Positions 36,218-49,034 of a DNA stretch of 64,000 nt are shown here, one piece after another (within the stretch, counting starts at the first letter, position 1; each line of letters opens with the position of its first letter). The notes beneath the pieces were generated by a model. The model did not search any database. It was not told where the DNA came from and worked only from the letters and a program-made list of their open reading frames with translations. A program made the position numbers and the translations under genes. The DNA lies in assembly GCA_028023455.1 (NCBI GenBank), contig JAQFVV010012495.1, positions 4,401,016-4,465,015 of the forward strand, read 5' to 3'. The DNA is from Epiperipatus broadwayi (taxonomy: Eukaryota; Onychophora; Udeonychophora; Euonychophora; Peripatidae).

Positions 36218-36915
36218 TTGGTCCAGATTATCATCTCCCACACATATATAGTATAAGTGCTTAGATATATATTAAGATAGACAATCTTCATACTTTAATA
36301 GACAGGCTCCAATCTACTACACACTCCAATTCTTCAACCGTCCATCCAATTGAAAATCTGATGATGGAATGCTCGAAGGCCACCCTGAAGCCAAGATTCT
36401 TGTCACACCCATGTTGACCTAAAGTCAATCTGAACCCCACATGTATAGGACATAATCCCTTAAATACATATGCAAGGATGGGCAGACATCTCTATAATGT
36501 AATAACTGAAACACAGGCTTATTATATACCTGTGTCTATATATGTAATATAGGGTATATGAGCACAGACTTTCACATGACCCACCACTCTCCATTCTATC
36601 TAATAACACTGATACACTCAAGCACATATATGCTGAAAAGATAAATAATCACCAATATACGTATTTTATGCTAAACCAGCATGACTTTAGGTCAACATGG
36701 GTGTGACATGAATCTCAGCCTCAGGGTGGCCTTCGAGAATTCCATCATCAGATTTTCAATTGGATGACCAGTTGAAGAGTTGGAGTGTGTAGTAGATTGG
36801 AGCCTGTCCATTAAAGTATGAAGATTGTCTATCTTAATATATATCTGAGCACTTATAGTATATATGTATGGGAGATGATAATCTGGACCAACTGATGATT
36901 GCTGGTTTAGCATGA
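36218..36915. mobile_element. 698-bp hairpin element with 14-bp target duplication
   Basis: Arms of ~210 bp (36218-36425 and 36676-36894) are inverted copies. Examples are GTCCAGATTATCATCTCCCA against GGGAGATGATAATCTGGACC at the outer end, and CACCCATGTTGACCTAAAGTC against its complement at the inner end. The right end runs ~20 bases past the arm (ACTGATGATTGCTGGTTTAG). AATTCTAGTTTTAG lies on both sides (36204-36217 and 36916-36929). No poly-A and no long ORF are present. Fragments of the same family occur at 39898-40030 and 52340-52445. Confidence 0.88.
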
Positions 36916-37167
36916 AATTCTAGTTTTAGCAATACAATTATAAATAAAAGCTATAACCAGCTTATGGAATGATTTCCATTCAGAATAGTATATTACTGGA
37001 AATGGCACTTATAATGATCATCTATAGTTTTTATTTATTTATACATTGATATATGGAAAACTGAAAATAATAGAGTTAATTACTGTTTTAATATACATTA
37101 TTTTGTCTAACATTACACATATAAATATATGTAAATAAAATAAAATGTCCATTATGGAAAAAATATT

Positions 37168-37700
37168 GTAATAAAAATAATGAATAACATTTTATAAATA
37201 TTAAAATACACCACAGAAACATTTTCAGTTAATTTCTTAATCTTTTTCAACTGAAAACCTAGAAACGAAAAACTAATCTGGGGATATTGAATGAGAAGGC
37301 ATTAGATAGGGATTTTATGCACAAGTCTTCTGACATCCATTGATTACTCTGGTTGGCACAGGGTGGCACTACTGTATGGAGAGTTTTGCCTGCTTTAATG
37401 ACAGCTATGAGCAAGCATAAGAAATGGTGATCATGTGACGTTTAGTGGTTTAATCCTAAGATATGGTTGGATGATGTTCAGTTAATTTCTTAACTTTCTT
37501 CAACTGAAAACCATTGAAATTCAAATATAGCAAAAGTAAATATCATCAAGTGAATATAATTTAATGCCATTTATTTCCGATATATTTGAATTTAAATGGT
37601 TTTCAGTTTAAAAAAATTAAAAAGTTAGCTGAAAATATTTCTGTGATTTATTATTAGTATTTATAAAATATGTTACCAGTGTTATAATTCATTATTTATA
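37168..37700. repeat. nested foldback repeats
   Basis: The outer arms 37168-37260 and about 37596-37700 are inverted copies (TTTTCAGTTAATTTCTTAAT against ATTAAAAAGTTAGCTGAAAA). A second inner pair lies at about 37474-37530 and 37578-37632. Between them, 37280-37455 is half of the TATGGAGAGTTTTGCC hairpin family also seen at 41.9, 46.3, 55.7 and 62.4 kb. The layout suggests one hairpin element inserted in another. Confidence 0.72.
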
Positions 37701-38487
37701 TATATATGATTGTTTTAATAAAAAAATTCTGAATATCCTGCTCTATTTCTCCATTATATACTTTGAAGTCACTACAAATCTCAGTATAATTTTGAAAAAA
37801 TTATTTAAAAAGTTGTTTCCGTAAAATCATCACATTTTCTTCATGGCTTATGTCTGTTTAAATTGTAAATTGTAAATGGAATTTAAAAAAAAAAGTTATT
37901 CCATTTTTAAAAGTATTGAATAAAATAAAAAAGATGTTTTCTTTTCCAATATATATATTTTTTACGGATAGCATTTAATTTTTTTTAAATATCCATCTTT
38001 CATTCATGTTATTGGATGTTTTAAAAATCTGTATAATCTTTCATAAAAATGGTATCAATTCAATAATCATTATAAATAATGCACTGAATTTCTTTTTAGA
38101 GGCAATAATATGTTTTTTCATTTCTAATGCTGATGATTTCATGAATTCTAATAATACCTATCTTCAAAATGTTGAAATATTTCACCAATTTTTTGAACAA
38201 TATTATTTTCATGAATTAACATTGCCACTTTTACAAGTGATACCTTTTATTTAAGACAGGACTATCACTATTAATAATCATTGTGGTTATATCCACTGCC
38301 AAAAAGCATGTTCTTTAGTAGTAGTAATCTTCCAGTAAATACAGATATTCTCATAAAGCTTTTGTTTCTATTTAACCTTATTTTGAGCAAGAAAATAATT
38401 GAATTGAATGGTAGTGAGAAGAAATTTTTTTGTTTATATTTATTTTCTATATATTGTGTATGATAATGAATCATCTTTCTCTTTCCT

Positions 38488-38665
38488 CTGTGTGGTTTAG
38501 TGAGGTAGTAGAGTGTGGACACTGGAGTGTGAGGTCCTTGGATTAATTTCAGTTTTGGAATTTCCAGTGATTGAACCTATGAACTCCTGAGCAATAAAGC
38601 CATTATACTGTTGTTGCTACTGCGACTACTACTACCACCATGACTACCACCATACCACCACCATT
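38488..38665 (+). mobile_element. second tRNA-like SINE family, copy 1
   Basis: The copy starts GTGTGGTTTAGTGAGGTAGT (box-A-like) with a diverged box B (GTTTTGGAATTTCC). It then runs through the shared tail ATGAACTCCTGAGCAATAAA and ends in a (CTA/CCA) trinucleotide tract. The copies at 48899-49021 (plus) and 58500-58650 (minus) share head and tail. Confidence 0.7.
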
Positions 38666-39780
38666 ATTATTGCATTTAAAAATGGACACTAGTTGTTTTT
38701 GATGTTGTTATGGAAGATGTTCAAGAAATTAAACATTCTAGTAGAAATAGTACTATCATGAGGCCAAATAACAAAAAATGTCATCAGCATATCTTAGCCA
38801 TTCAAATATTATTGGTTGGTGAATTCAATACTGTTGTCTTCTTAACATTTAGAAAAAATAATATGGCAGGACTATAAAAGCAATCGATATGGGCTTCAAT
38901 TTCTGGATGTGATACTCTAAAATCCACTACTGTAAAATCACACTTTCATTGGTCTGAATATTTTAAAATGAATGAACAATGTGAGACTTCTTAAAAGGGT
39001 GGTAATGGACTTTGACCTTGTGTTTCATTAGAAAGGTAGACAGCTTGCATTATAAGAACTATGTCAAATATATGCCAAAGAAGTTCAATAATGATTGTTT
39101 CCATTGGCAAGATATGGCAGAGAATAAAATACATTGAAAATTTAGTTAGATCTGGTGTTAAAGTATTTGAGAAAGAAAAGTTTTCTGCTGAAGAAATTCA
39201 AACACACCATTACAAAATGTCAAATAAGTAAAAAGAATCAACATTTTCTACATGTGGACACAAATGGGTATTTCACCTTGGTTTGTATAGTATAGCAAAA
39301 TTGATCCCTGGAGGTTTTTCTTGAAATTGGAATTGCTACACTTGTTTATGAGTGGCTGCTCTAATGCTTGTAAATATGAAATAAATTTGAGGATAATGGA
39401 AATTAAAAGTTGGCTTGAAAGAAAAATGCAAGATTTAAATATGCAAAAAAGAGATGTAAAATGGTGACCTGAATTTGGTCATAAATTCCTTACTCCAGTT
39501 GTAGTTTATTTTTGCAAGAATTATTTTAGTCTCATTGAAAAAATAGGTGTGTGGAAACATTCTTGAATACAATAATTTGCTGTAAAATAATTTTGATGAA
39601 ATTACTATACATTTCTTTCCTCATATAATAAAAAATAAAGAAAAATTACAAAGGCTCTCCAAGACTAAAGCTGACAATTTAATGAGATTACAAATTAGAT
39701 TGTTGATTAAATTTTAATAAAAGCATAGTGTTATTTAATTCTAATGCAGTAACTAATTTTCTTATACGGAATGTTTCTTA

Positions 39781-40138
39781 TATATGTAAATGGAAGGATT
39801 TGAACTCGAGGATTTTTCAGTCTATTCATCCTCCACTCTATCTCAAGCAACTGATACACATAACCGCACCCAAGATATGATCCACAATATATGTATTTCA
39901 TGCAGAACCAGCACTCATCAGTTGGACCAGATCATAATCTCCAACCCATATAAATAGATTGAGCATTGATTGTATCCATGTGTGGAATAGCTCTACTGAT
40001 GACTGCTGATTCTGTGCAAAATACGTATATTGGAAATCATGTATCTTTTTCGCATGTGTAAGGTCATGTGTATTGGCTACATAAGACAGAGTGGAGGATA
40101 AATAGAGTGAAGAGTTCAAATCACTCTATTTACATATA
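39781..40138. repeat. 358-bp foldback element
   Basis: The left arm begins TATATGTAAATGGAAGGATT and the right arm ends ACTCTATTTACATATA. Arms of about 80 bp run inward, with TCATCCTCCACTCT against AGAGTGGAGGATAAA. The interior (39898-40030) is a smaller palindrome related to the 36218 element. Flanks ATGTTTCTTA and ATGTTATTTA agree at 8 of 10 positions and may be a target duplication. Confidence 0.7.
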
Positions 40139-40454
40139 ATGTTATTTACTTATTGATTCTTGTTGATAAACTTGGATACTATTATAAAATACATTGGTAG
40201 TTTGATAGAAATATTTTATTTGGTAAGTCAATTTAAGTTTAAGTTATAGTTCTATAATTTATATATACCCAAAATAAATTCAGTAAATAGTTTAACTTAA
40301 AAAATAAATGGGGCACACCATTGTTTCTACTATCTAGACTTCAAAAGATACAAGCAAATACTTATTTGACAAAAATTTAAAAGAAAAAAAAAATTAAACA
40401 AGTTGTCTAAAAAAAGATTTGATCTTTTCTGTTTCATTCTCAAAATCATTTCTT

Positions 40455-40560
40455 TTTTTTTTTTCCATATGTCATAGCATCGGCCGGGACGCGAACCCAC
40501 ACCCGTCTGCAACCTTGCTTGCAAGGCGGGGGCGATGACCTCTCGGCTAACAACACTTGA
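40455..40560 (-). mobile_element. tRNA-Gly-like SINE, copy D
   Basis: On the minus strand, the tRNA-like head (TTAGCCGAGAGGTCATCGCC, box B GGGTTCGCGTCCCGG) is followed by GATGCTATGACATATGG and a poly-A tail (the T run at 40453-40464). The perfect 14-bp duplication CAAAATCATTTCTT flanks it (40441-40454 and 40561-40574), so the insertion is young. Confidence 0.92.
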
Positions 40561-40574
40561 CAAAATCATTTCTT

Positions 40575-41846
40575 GAAGGTGTTATTTGGATACAGTTGAA
40601 AGTACATCAACAAAAATCCCTGCTATAAGAGCGGATATCTTGGTCTTGGAATATACAGAAATTTGAATAAAACTATCAAGAAATAATTTATCTTCATTAA
40701 AAAAAAACTTTTGTTTATATTGCAAAAAAAAACAAAGTTAAACCTAATAAAAACACAAAACCTATTAAGAGAAAATACCAAAACAATTATAGGAAGCTTC
40801 CATACATCTAAAGAAAATATCGAAAATATTATTTTTTGCTATTTATCTATATAAAAATTATAATATCTCTCTCATATCACGAAAACAAATTTTCGTTTTA
40901 TCTTGTTATATGATATGCATAATAATTTTATTATGAATGATTGTTAACACTTAGATTTCCAACTCAAGAATTAGCTTGTCTTTTAACTTCATATTCATAC
41001 TCACATTTACCACATATTAATTCAAAATTGAAAAATATTTGTCTGAGTAATTAAAAATTTAAAATTGTTTAGCTCTTTGCTTGTACTTGAAAGAAAAAAT
41101 GGTTTTTTTCTTCTTGGCATTAAAAGTATTTGAATCAAATGGCTTCTGATATTTTTAACTTGTTAGAGAGTGTTTGAATGATTTATTGCCCAAGTGATTA
41201 TATGACATGTGAGTTTCAGAAAGGCTGAGCTTTGATCCATGGATCTTAGCTATGAAGTTAACCAATATAACACTGTACTAAACTATGCAGTGACAGTTTT
41301 TCTGTTTAAAAGAATATTAAAAAAAATCATTTAACTTGAAAATGTTTTTATGATGACTTCAATGTGAATCATCTATATGAAGCAGCTTACTCAGATGACA
41401 CACTAATTATTGTTTTGTGAAACTTTAATGTAAAATCATTTCCCAATATATTAATTGTTGTTTCTTACTGTCTGAGACATTTTATTTTTCTAATTCATCA
41501 GTGGCAGTCAATATGTGTAAAAAGTTTTTGAAAATATTTTTTAATTAGAAAGATGAATAAATGACTATAAGTGTGTCAAATGTTTCAAATGGATTAATAT
41601 TTGTTCCCAACAAAATCCTTTACATACATATGTGTGCATTTTAAATGTAGCCAAAATGTTAGCCAATGCAACTATGAAAGATTTGAATATGCTTTCAAGA
41701 GTGTTATAGTATATAGCCTTCATCCTTATTTAAGTATATCATACTTCAAAAATATACACACTGTGTCCCATTAAAAAGATTATTGGTTTCTATCTGCAAG
41801 CAGTCGGCAATGACATTTCTGAATCAATGCAGGTGTTATGCAGCAT
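40575..41846. other. intronic AT-rich DNA, no gene seen
   Basis: No exon, RNA gene or clear mobile element. Slightly less AT-rich around 41160-41300 with weak tRNA-like resemblance on the minus strand that I could not confirm. Confidence 0.45.
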
Positions 41847-41860
41847 AAAGTTTAATTAAC

Positions 41861-42097
41861 ATCACATGACCACCACTTCTTATGCTTGCTTATAACTGTT
41901 TTAAAACAGTCAAAACTCACTAGGTGCAGCGCTCTCAGATACAAAGCTCCTCACTGACGAAGGCCACAAGCCTGAAACTAGTCTGATATTGGATGAGTAG
42001 GCACTAGATGGGGATTTTATGCACAAGCCTTCTGGCATCCACTGATTACTCTAGCTTGCTGCGTGTGGCAATATGCATAGTGAGTTTTGCCTGTTTT
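41861..42097. mobile_element. hairpin-family element with 14-bp target duplication
   Basis: The element starts ATCACATGACCACCACTTCT and ends GTGAGTTTTGCCTGTTTT. The identical 14 bases AAAGTTTAATTAAC flank it at 41847-41860 and 42098-42111. Its ends belong to the family seen at 37.3, 46.3, 55.7 and 62.4 kb, though the central hairpin is partly replaced here. No coding frame and no poly-A are present. Confidence 0.82.
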
Positions 42098-42111
42098 AAA
42101 GTTTAATTAAC

Positions 42112-44600
42112 TATTCATCACAAAAACTTTAAACTGTCTATTTGTATCTAGAGTTATGGCATAACATGTGAAAGGCTGTTTCATACCTTCATAAATCCTA
42201 TTTAATGCTCTCCTTGACATGATCCTTAAAACCCCCTTGTAACCATTCTTGTGACTCATATCTTTACTATTACACATAGTTCGAGTCATTTCAAACATTT
42301 CTGTAACAGCTTTGCCCAATTTAAAACAAAATTTAATCTTAGCATGTTGTTATATTATTAGTTAAAGAATGAAACGTACTTTCATATTTTATGTCATAAC
42401 ATGAGATTCAGACAGGTAGGCATTTTAAAATTTTTGTGGTGAACTATATCACACCATAACACATGTTGATTTAGAAATGATAGCAGATAACTTGGAGAGG
42501 GAATCACCTTTCCCCTGGGATATATTATGCATAATAGACTTTTGTAACATCCAAATTGTATAGTACAATAATGACACTAGTGCATAGAAAAATAGTCATC
42601 ACTTCATTACTTATCAGCTATCATGCATATATGTATCCAAACACTATACACTTATGATGCCATCATAATGATTTTTGATTTATATGTGATATAATCTGAA
42701 GATAGAGTGCTATCATTTAGATTAAATCAGTTATATATATATATATATATATGTTGTACCAGGTGCTTTCGGAAGAATGATCTGGAGTACTCTATAATAT
42801 AGGTTCAACTGGGTTTAAACCTTATTTATCATAATTTTATAATTTTATATTATGAATGTTACATAAATGGACCAGCCCATCAAGCAGAGAAGATAATACC
42901 ATTGATAGCAGAGCTATCAACTATACCCACAGTCAGACCGAGCTATGCAATGCATAACACGATCACATTTTCAGACCGTGGCCCACCATGACTGCTAAAT
43001 TTAAACCCCTACTATCCAAAAACTTTATTTGTTTTAAGGTAAACCTCAGGTGCCAGCTAGTTATGAAAACTAACATGTTTGGACAGTAGGCCCATAATCC
43101 AGTGCTCGAAATATCCTATGACTAGCTCAATCAAAAGAATAATCTAATACATTATTGCTTTAATTAGTGGTAAAGAATTGACAGACAAATATTAAATTTT
43201 AAAGATAATTTATTTTTAAATAAGTACTTATTATCCTAATTTTAACTATTTTTATAGAAACTTAATTAAATTAGACAATGATAATTACATATAATGACCA
43301 CACACATTCTTAATTCATACACCAGAATATCATATAACAAAGCATTAAATAATATTTGACATTTAAAAACACGCACATCAATAGTTCTTTTTACATGCTA
43401 TAGAGTTCATTATTAATTGACTCTGGGAGGCTTTAAGGATTGCAATGGCTATTTTAATATTAGAAATGGAAATAATAAAAGTTACTCATTACCTATAGGA
43501 TTTGAACGTGGATTCTTGCTGGTTGTTACTTCACTTAAAAATATTTCCCACCGGTTGGGTTCGAAGTTTTGTGGAGGTTTATATGCTTACTATTCTGTGG
43601 TACTAGTCTTAGACAGTTCAACATTCCTGGCAATTTTTCAAGTTGTTAAGCAGGTATCACTTTTACTGGGCAAATTGATGATCTTATTAGACTAAGGGCA
43701 AGCAAGGTCATATGATTCCGACGACAATTAACACTGCATGTTCTTTATTAACAAATACATGAGAAGACTGACTGAGAACTGATTTAATCTGATTGTGATC
43801 TCAACTCTGAACTGAACACATTGATAGATTGATGACCTGTTGTCACTTTGGTAATTGGTTTTTATGTCCACCAGCTACATCTGTTATTGAAATTCCTCCA
43901 CTGTTTTTAAATACCTTCCTTCAATAAGATTTTAATCCTGTTGTGTTAGATCTTTTAATTAGTAGCCATTACAAACTTGTTGTTTTGTGGATTTTGTTTA
44001 ACTTAGTAGCCATTGGAAATTCTGTTTATATCATTTATGAGTATATACAATATTTAATCTTTGAGAGAATTCCAATCACACACTTTCATTTGTTTTTCTT
44101 TTTAATATTTTTAACATGCACATATTTATCACTCATTATTTATGCGCATGTATATCCTAAAATCAATTTGTTATTTAGTTTTTAAAATTACTTTCCTTTT
44201 TTTTTTATTCTTTAATAATTTAAATGAAAAAAGAGATATTTTTAATTTTATGTAAAAGATTCATTTAAACTGCTATAGTTTTAACCTTTTCTAAGCCAAA
44301 TTATCTCCCCTAAATTACTTCTAAATTAATTCGCAAAACTTTATGAATGATGCAGGGTTTAATTTTCCCCTGGCTAACAGTCTTTCTTCTTTCTTTATTT
44401 TTAAAAACTCTAAACTTTTATATTAAACTTTTAATGAACTGGCTTTTGTTTTAAACTAATAATAATAAAAATTCTTTAGACTTTTATTCTGACTTACATA
44501 TTATTTATTAAAACCTTCGCGTTGTTTATGAGAATTTTATTTTTAATAATTGTAAACACAATTTTAATGAACGCTCAGTAGCGTTACAATATATATATAT
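42112..44600. other. intronic DNA with unresolved repeats
   Basis: An (AT) run lies at 42732-42752. The segment 42760-43130 and the segment 43410-43930 have mixed composition and look like inserted repeats. A 92-codon open frame at 43417 has no recognisable family. Near 44583 the minus strand reads TGTAACGCTACTGAGCG, which resembles an LTR-like start similar to the one at 27107, without a matching second end. Confidence 0.35.
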
Positions 44601-45187
44601 ATATACATTATGACACTGATATTAGTTGGATTGCCTCTAAGAATCAATACATACAGCTTTTAAATAAGATATAATAAAAAGAGTAGATAAAGAGAGGCCA
44701 CAATGTTTAGGTATATATAAAAAAGATATTAAATGAAAAGAAAAATGAAAAACTTTAACCAATAAGCAATAAAAAGAAATTAAGTAATTAACAAAAAAAA
44801 ATATTAATTATAATAACTCTATAAACAAACAATAATTACTAATTATGTAGCACTGAGAATACATACTATCTGTCAAGTATTAATCTTCTAATATATATAT
44901 AACAATCATTTACAAATCAAATTTTCTAGAATCATTTTTAATAACCCTGCAAATAATGCCCTCTTGCAATAACATAATAAACTTATCAGCCAAAAATGAA
45001 TCAACTTTTGATATCCAGATGAAAGTAGATTAATTATTCATTTGATTAGGGAATTATATTGATTCAAATAAATTTTTATTTCCAACAGTTTTTTAGAAAA
45101 TCCAATATGAAAAAAATTGACGATTATTATTTCATGAATAATATTAACAAAATTGATATAAAAGATAAATAAAGAAATCTCAATAGA

Positions 45188-45540
45188 AAAATCAAAATAC
45201 AATAATAGAGATAAAAACATTTTGTTATATTAAATGTTTTTATTGACTGTGCACTAAAAAAAATAATTGTTTTTTTAACTACAATTGGAATTTTTAGATT
45301 TAAGTTGAAATAAAAGCATGAGAGGTCCAGAAATTAATTAAATCAATCTCTTGTTATAAAAAATAGGATTAACTTAATAAATTTCTGGACCCCCCCCTCC
45401 CATGTTTTTATTTCAAGTTAAATATAAAAAATCCAATTGTGGTTGAAGAAACAATTATTTTATTTCTTTTTAGGGCACAATCAATAAAAGCATTTAATAT
45501 GTATAAAAAAATATCTCTATTATTTTTAAATTTTTAGTAT
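45188..45540. repeat. ~350-bp foldback element
   Basis: Arms of about 145 bp (45200-45345 and 45381-45527) are inverted copies. Examples are TTATTGACTGTGCACTAAAA against the right arm's complement, and GAGGTCCAGAAATT against AATTTCTGGACC. A short C run sits at the inner end of the right arm. No ORF. The outermost ~12 bases match less well. Confidence 0.85.
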
Positions 45541-46290
45541 TGGCACATTTATTGAAAATATAAAAGTATATAATACTTTAAATTGACTGTACACTTACAG
45601 TTGATATATATTTCTGCTCTAAGTTAAAATATATTATTATTATTATTATAAAATAATACATACACATTAAGAGTTTAAAATAGTTTTTAAAATGTTATTA
45701 AATTAAAAGAAAAAAATTTTTAATTGCCCTCTTGCGACCATTATTTAAACTAAATAAAAATTCTAAGGATAATTGTTAACTGCAAAATGTGAAATTACTG
45801 AATATTCTTCATATTTTTCCTGCCCTCTGTTCTATATCTAACAAACTAGATGGCATATGAAAAAGGTAAGTGTTTCAAATGGATTAAGGTGTTATAACTT
45901 TGCTATATATCAATTTTCAAGCAATTGTATTGAATTTAAATATATTAAGCTTCGATTTTAAATTTTCATTCTAACTTGAAAAAGATCAAGCTAACAAACG
46001 ACCAAATAAACAAACATTTTCCAAAATCAATTAAAGCATTTAAAAAATGAAAAAGAAAAATACCTCAAAATCATAAAGAAAATGAATAAATGATGAAAAT
46101 AAATACAAAGATAATCAAAAAGAAAAAAATACAGGGAAAAAATGAAAAAATAAAAAAGGAAAAATTAATAGTAATCTAATATGACAATAAAAAATACACA
46201 GGAAATCACAAAAAATGAAAAAATAAAAGAAAAAGTAGTTGTAATCTTTAAACATCACATGATCACTATCTCTTATGCTAGCACATAACT

Positions 46291-46469
46291 GTTACTAAAC
46301 AGGCAAAACTCTCTATACAGTAGTGCCACCCTGTGCCAACCAGAGTAATCAATGGATTCCAAAGGTACTAGATGGGGATTTTAAGCACAAGTCTTCTGGC
46401 ATTCATTGATTACTCTGGTTGGCATAGGGTGGCACTACTGTATGGAGAGTTTTGCCTATTTAGTAATAG
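46291..46469. repeat. hairpin-family element, 65-bp arms
   Basis: The left arm 46291-46355 (AGGCAAAACTCTCTATACAG, CCAACCAGAGTAATCAATGG) and right arm 46403-46469 are almost perfect inverted copies. A 47-base loop contains GATGGGGATTTTAAGCACAA. The left side extends to CATCACATGATCACTATCTC (about 46249). Flanks AGTAGTTGTAATCTT (about 46234) and AGTAATAGTAATCTT (about 46463) agree at 13 of 15 positions. The right end lies 62 bases from the transmembrane exon. Confidence 0.82.
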
Positions 46470-46530
46470 TAATCTTATTCTGCTACTACTATAAAACTGT
46501 AATGAAAACAATAATATGCAATCATCTTAC

Positions 46531-46636
46531 TTTTTTCTGAAGAGAATAAAACCAATGCACAGAACAATGGCTGTGATGCTGATACAGACTCCAATAATGA
46601 TACCAGAATAATGTTTTTGCCTCATCTTTTCATAAT
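46531..46636 (-). CDS. receptor gene, transmembrane exon
   Basis: The exon is 106 bases with a TTTTTATTTTTCAG acceptor and a GTAAGA donor. It enters in phase 1, matching the end of the FN3 exon at 60175, and leaves in phase 2, matching the exon at 34998. It encodes a short juxtamembrane stretch (YEKMRQKHYSG), then about 22 hydrophobic residues (IIIGVCISITAIVLCIGFIL), then Phe-Arg-Lys-Lys, a classic positive-inside stop-transfer. This makes the product a type I single-pass membrane protein. It also places the FN3 domain only about ten residues outside the membrane. The pattern of the helix recalls protogenin/IGDCC members of the DCC family from memory. That is a weak basis, since helices are poor family markers. 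Confidence 0.82.
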
Positions 46637-47979
46637 CTGAAAAATAAAAATTGATTTTAGCAGCATTAAGTAAGATAAGTAGTTTTCAAAAGAAACCATC
46701 TGAAGGCAGATAATGAAAATGAAAAAATAAAAGGAATAGTAATACCACTATAATACAAACAGTTGCAGAGTATTGAAAAATATTGTAAAACTTTATGATG
46801 ATTAATATAAAAAAACATGATCACCTTATTGAATAAAATCATTTTGTCTAAACTCTTCTGTTCTTCGATATACTCTACCACAATTCAAAACTATTTCTTA
46901 AAATTATCCGTCCACTTTTTTCTATTTTTCTTTCTCTCATCATCCAAAGAACTAGCAAAATGTGTTGTACCATTGTCTTATCTCAATATAAATTCAATTA
47001 AAAAATGATAGTGTTTAATTTTTCACAAAATAATCATTTTTCACTCATTCATTACTCCATTTCTTACAAATGCATATCTCTAAAAGCTTCCAACTATTTT
47101 TTAAATCATTTGTATCACAGCTACACTCCAAATATAACATTAACAAAATACATATCTTATTAAAAGCCTACTCAGTCAATGCAATTTCCACTTTAATTCT
47201 ATCATTGTTCTTTTCATCATCAGTTAAACAATTTCTCCAAAATTTAAAAGTTCTACCATTTCATCACAGTGTTTAGCCCAACAACCACTCACATTTTACA
47301 ACCACTATTTATTTTAATTCCAAACTTTCTATATATTCCATCACTCCTTCTTAATATTAATAATTTTACTATTCACAACACTTTTTATATAATTCACATT
47401 GAATGAGTCACAATGACTTCTTTTTATTCAATTGGTGACTTCAAACTTATTAGAACAATAATTATTTAGCAAAACATTCAAACAAGTATTAAACAAAACA
47501 GGAGTTATGTAATATTTTTGTCTTGTGGCATTTGTTTTATATCTGGGTATAAAATAATTTAATTTTTTAAATAATTTCTGTCTCATATACAATTTTCTTA
47601 ATAATCATATCACTACCGAATCTATATCCTTCTTCTCGGGAATATCAAAGGTAGTCATCGTATACACCTTATGACATCCCTTTTCACTTTTATTTTACCA
47701 AGAATAATCTTTTTTTTATGTAATTAGATGTTGGACTATTTCTATTCTAGAATTTATTGTTAAAACATCTTTAAAAAAATTCGAACTTTAAACTTTTCAA
47801 ATACACCAATGATAATACACAACCCAACATCTTAAGTGATAATATTCTTTTCTCTCCTTCTGATGTCGCTCACGTGACCAGTGACAGTATTAGCCTGAGA
47901 ATTTTACATTCATGAATACAGAATTTAAAGTGTTGTTCTAACCAATTTGATTACTATTTTCAAAGACAATGGTTAGTAG
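46637..47979. other. intronic AT-rich DNA, no gene seen
   Basis: Open frames near 46666-47276 are low-complexity chance frames. Part of the 13.5-kb intron between the FN3 and transmembrane exons. Confidence 0.45.
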
Positions 47980-47994
47980 AAATTTTATATACTT

Positions 47995-48098
47995 TTTTTT
48001 TAAGTGTCATAGCATCGGCCGGCGCAAACCCGCAACCCGGGCAACTGCCTGCAAGTGCAAGTCAGTCGCGCTGACCTCTCGACCACCAATGCAAGACA
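47995..48098 (-). mobile_element. tRNA-Gly-like SINE, copy E
   Basis: Diverged copy: the minus strand has GGTGGTCGAGAGGTCAGCGC, a GGGTTTGCGCC box B and the GATGCTATGACAC tail with a short A run. The perfect 15-bp duplication AAATTTTATATACTT flanks it (47980-47994 and 48099-48113). Confidence 0.85.
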
Positions 48099-48898
48099 AA
48101 ATTTTATATACTTATCTACAAAACTTCAGCTGACTTATGTATTTTACTTAAGGACAGGATTAATTAATGAATAGTTTTCAAGCACTTATGAATTAGACCA
48201 CTAGGTTGACTTATGAAGTTGTTGCCCCTGTCATTTGAGCAATTAAATTTTCTATTTTCACTTTTTCTCTCTCCATCCAATATGCTAATTTCCCCCTAAT
48301 AAAACATGTTTTCTTTTGTAGACATAGAAGGCACCAAAAGTCATCAACAAAATATTGGAAATATGTGAGATTATGTTAATTGTTATTGTCTCTCTAATAA
48401 AATCTAAGTAACAAAAACTAATAAGCTACATTAAAAAATTAACCTATTCTTCCAAGTCCTTTGCATTCAGTAAAGAGCCTCACCACATGCTTTTTTTCTA
48501 ATCTCCCAACATTTATCTTATAAATCAAAATCTTTAGCTATTTACTTATATCACAATCTTTTTTATCATAATAAAATACATAATGTGATTTTGGAGAGGT
48601 GGTAGTAAGAGACTTTAGAGCTCAAGAACCATGGATTTATAGGTCAAATTTGGTCATATTTGGCATTTGAACTTCTTATGAGCTCATTTTTTGTTTTAAT
48701 TACTGCCCCTCCCCCCTGTAATCCTATTTTTTCCATCCAAATTGATTTATTCTATTATACAATAAGTTACATGTATACTTTCTTTACAATTCCATGTTTC
48801 TTCATTATTTTTCTTCTTGCCATATTTTTACTTCTTTATTCCATTTATCAACAATTTCATCATCACTCTAATGAATTTTTGCTTTTTTATTTTTATGA

Positions 48899-49021
48899 AT
48901 GGGTTTAGTGCAGTGATAAGAGTGTCAGACTTTGGAGCATACAGTCCTTGGATGAAACCTGGCTTCGGTACTTCCAGCACTCAAGCTTCTTATGAACTCA
49001 TGAGAAATAGCCATTTTTTTA
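48899..49021 (+). mobile_element. second tRNA-like SINE family, copy 2
   Basis: The head is GGTTTAGTGCAGTGATAAGA, the centre CCTTGGATGAAACCTGG, and the tail TATGAACTCATGAGAAATAG followed by a T run. The 13-bp direct repeat TTTATTTTTATGA flanks it (48886-48898 and 49022-49034), supporting retroposition. An ORF here runs across the insertion by chance. Confidence 0.8.
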
Positions 49022-49034
49022 TTTATTTTTATGA

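Noticed and set aside
43417-43695. 92-codon plus-strand ORF as a host gene
   Set aside because: Its composition is slightly better than chance, but it has no recognised domain, lies in an unresolved repeat-like block and lacks splice support.
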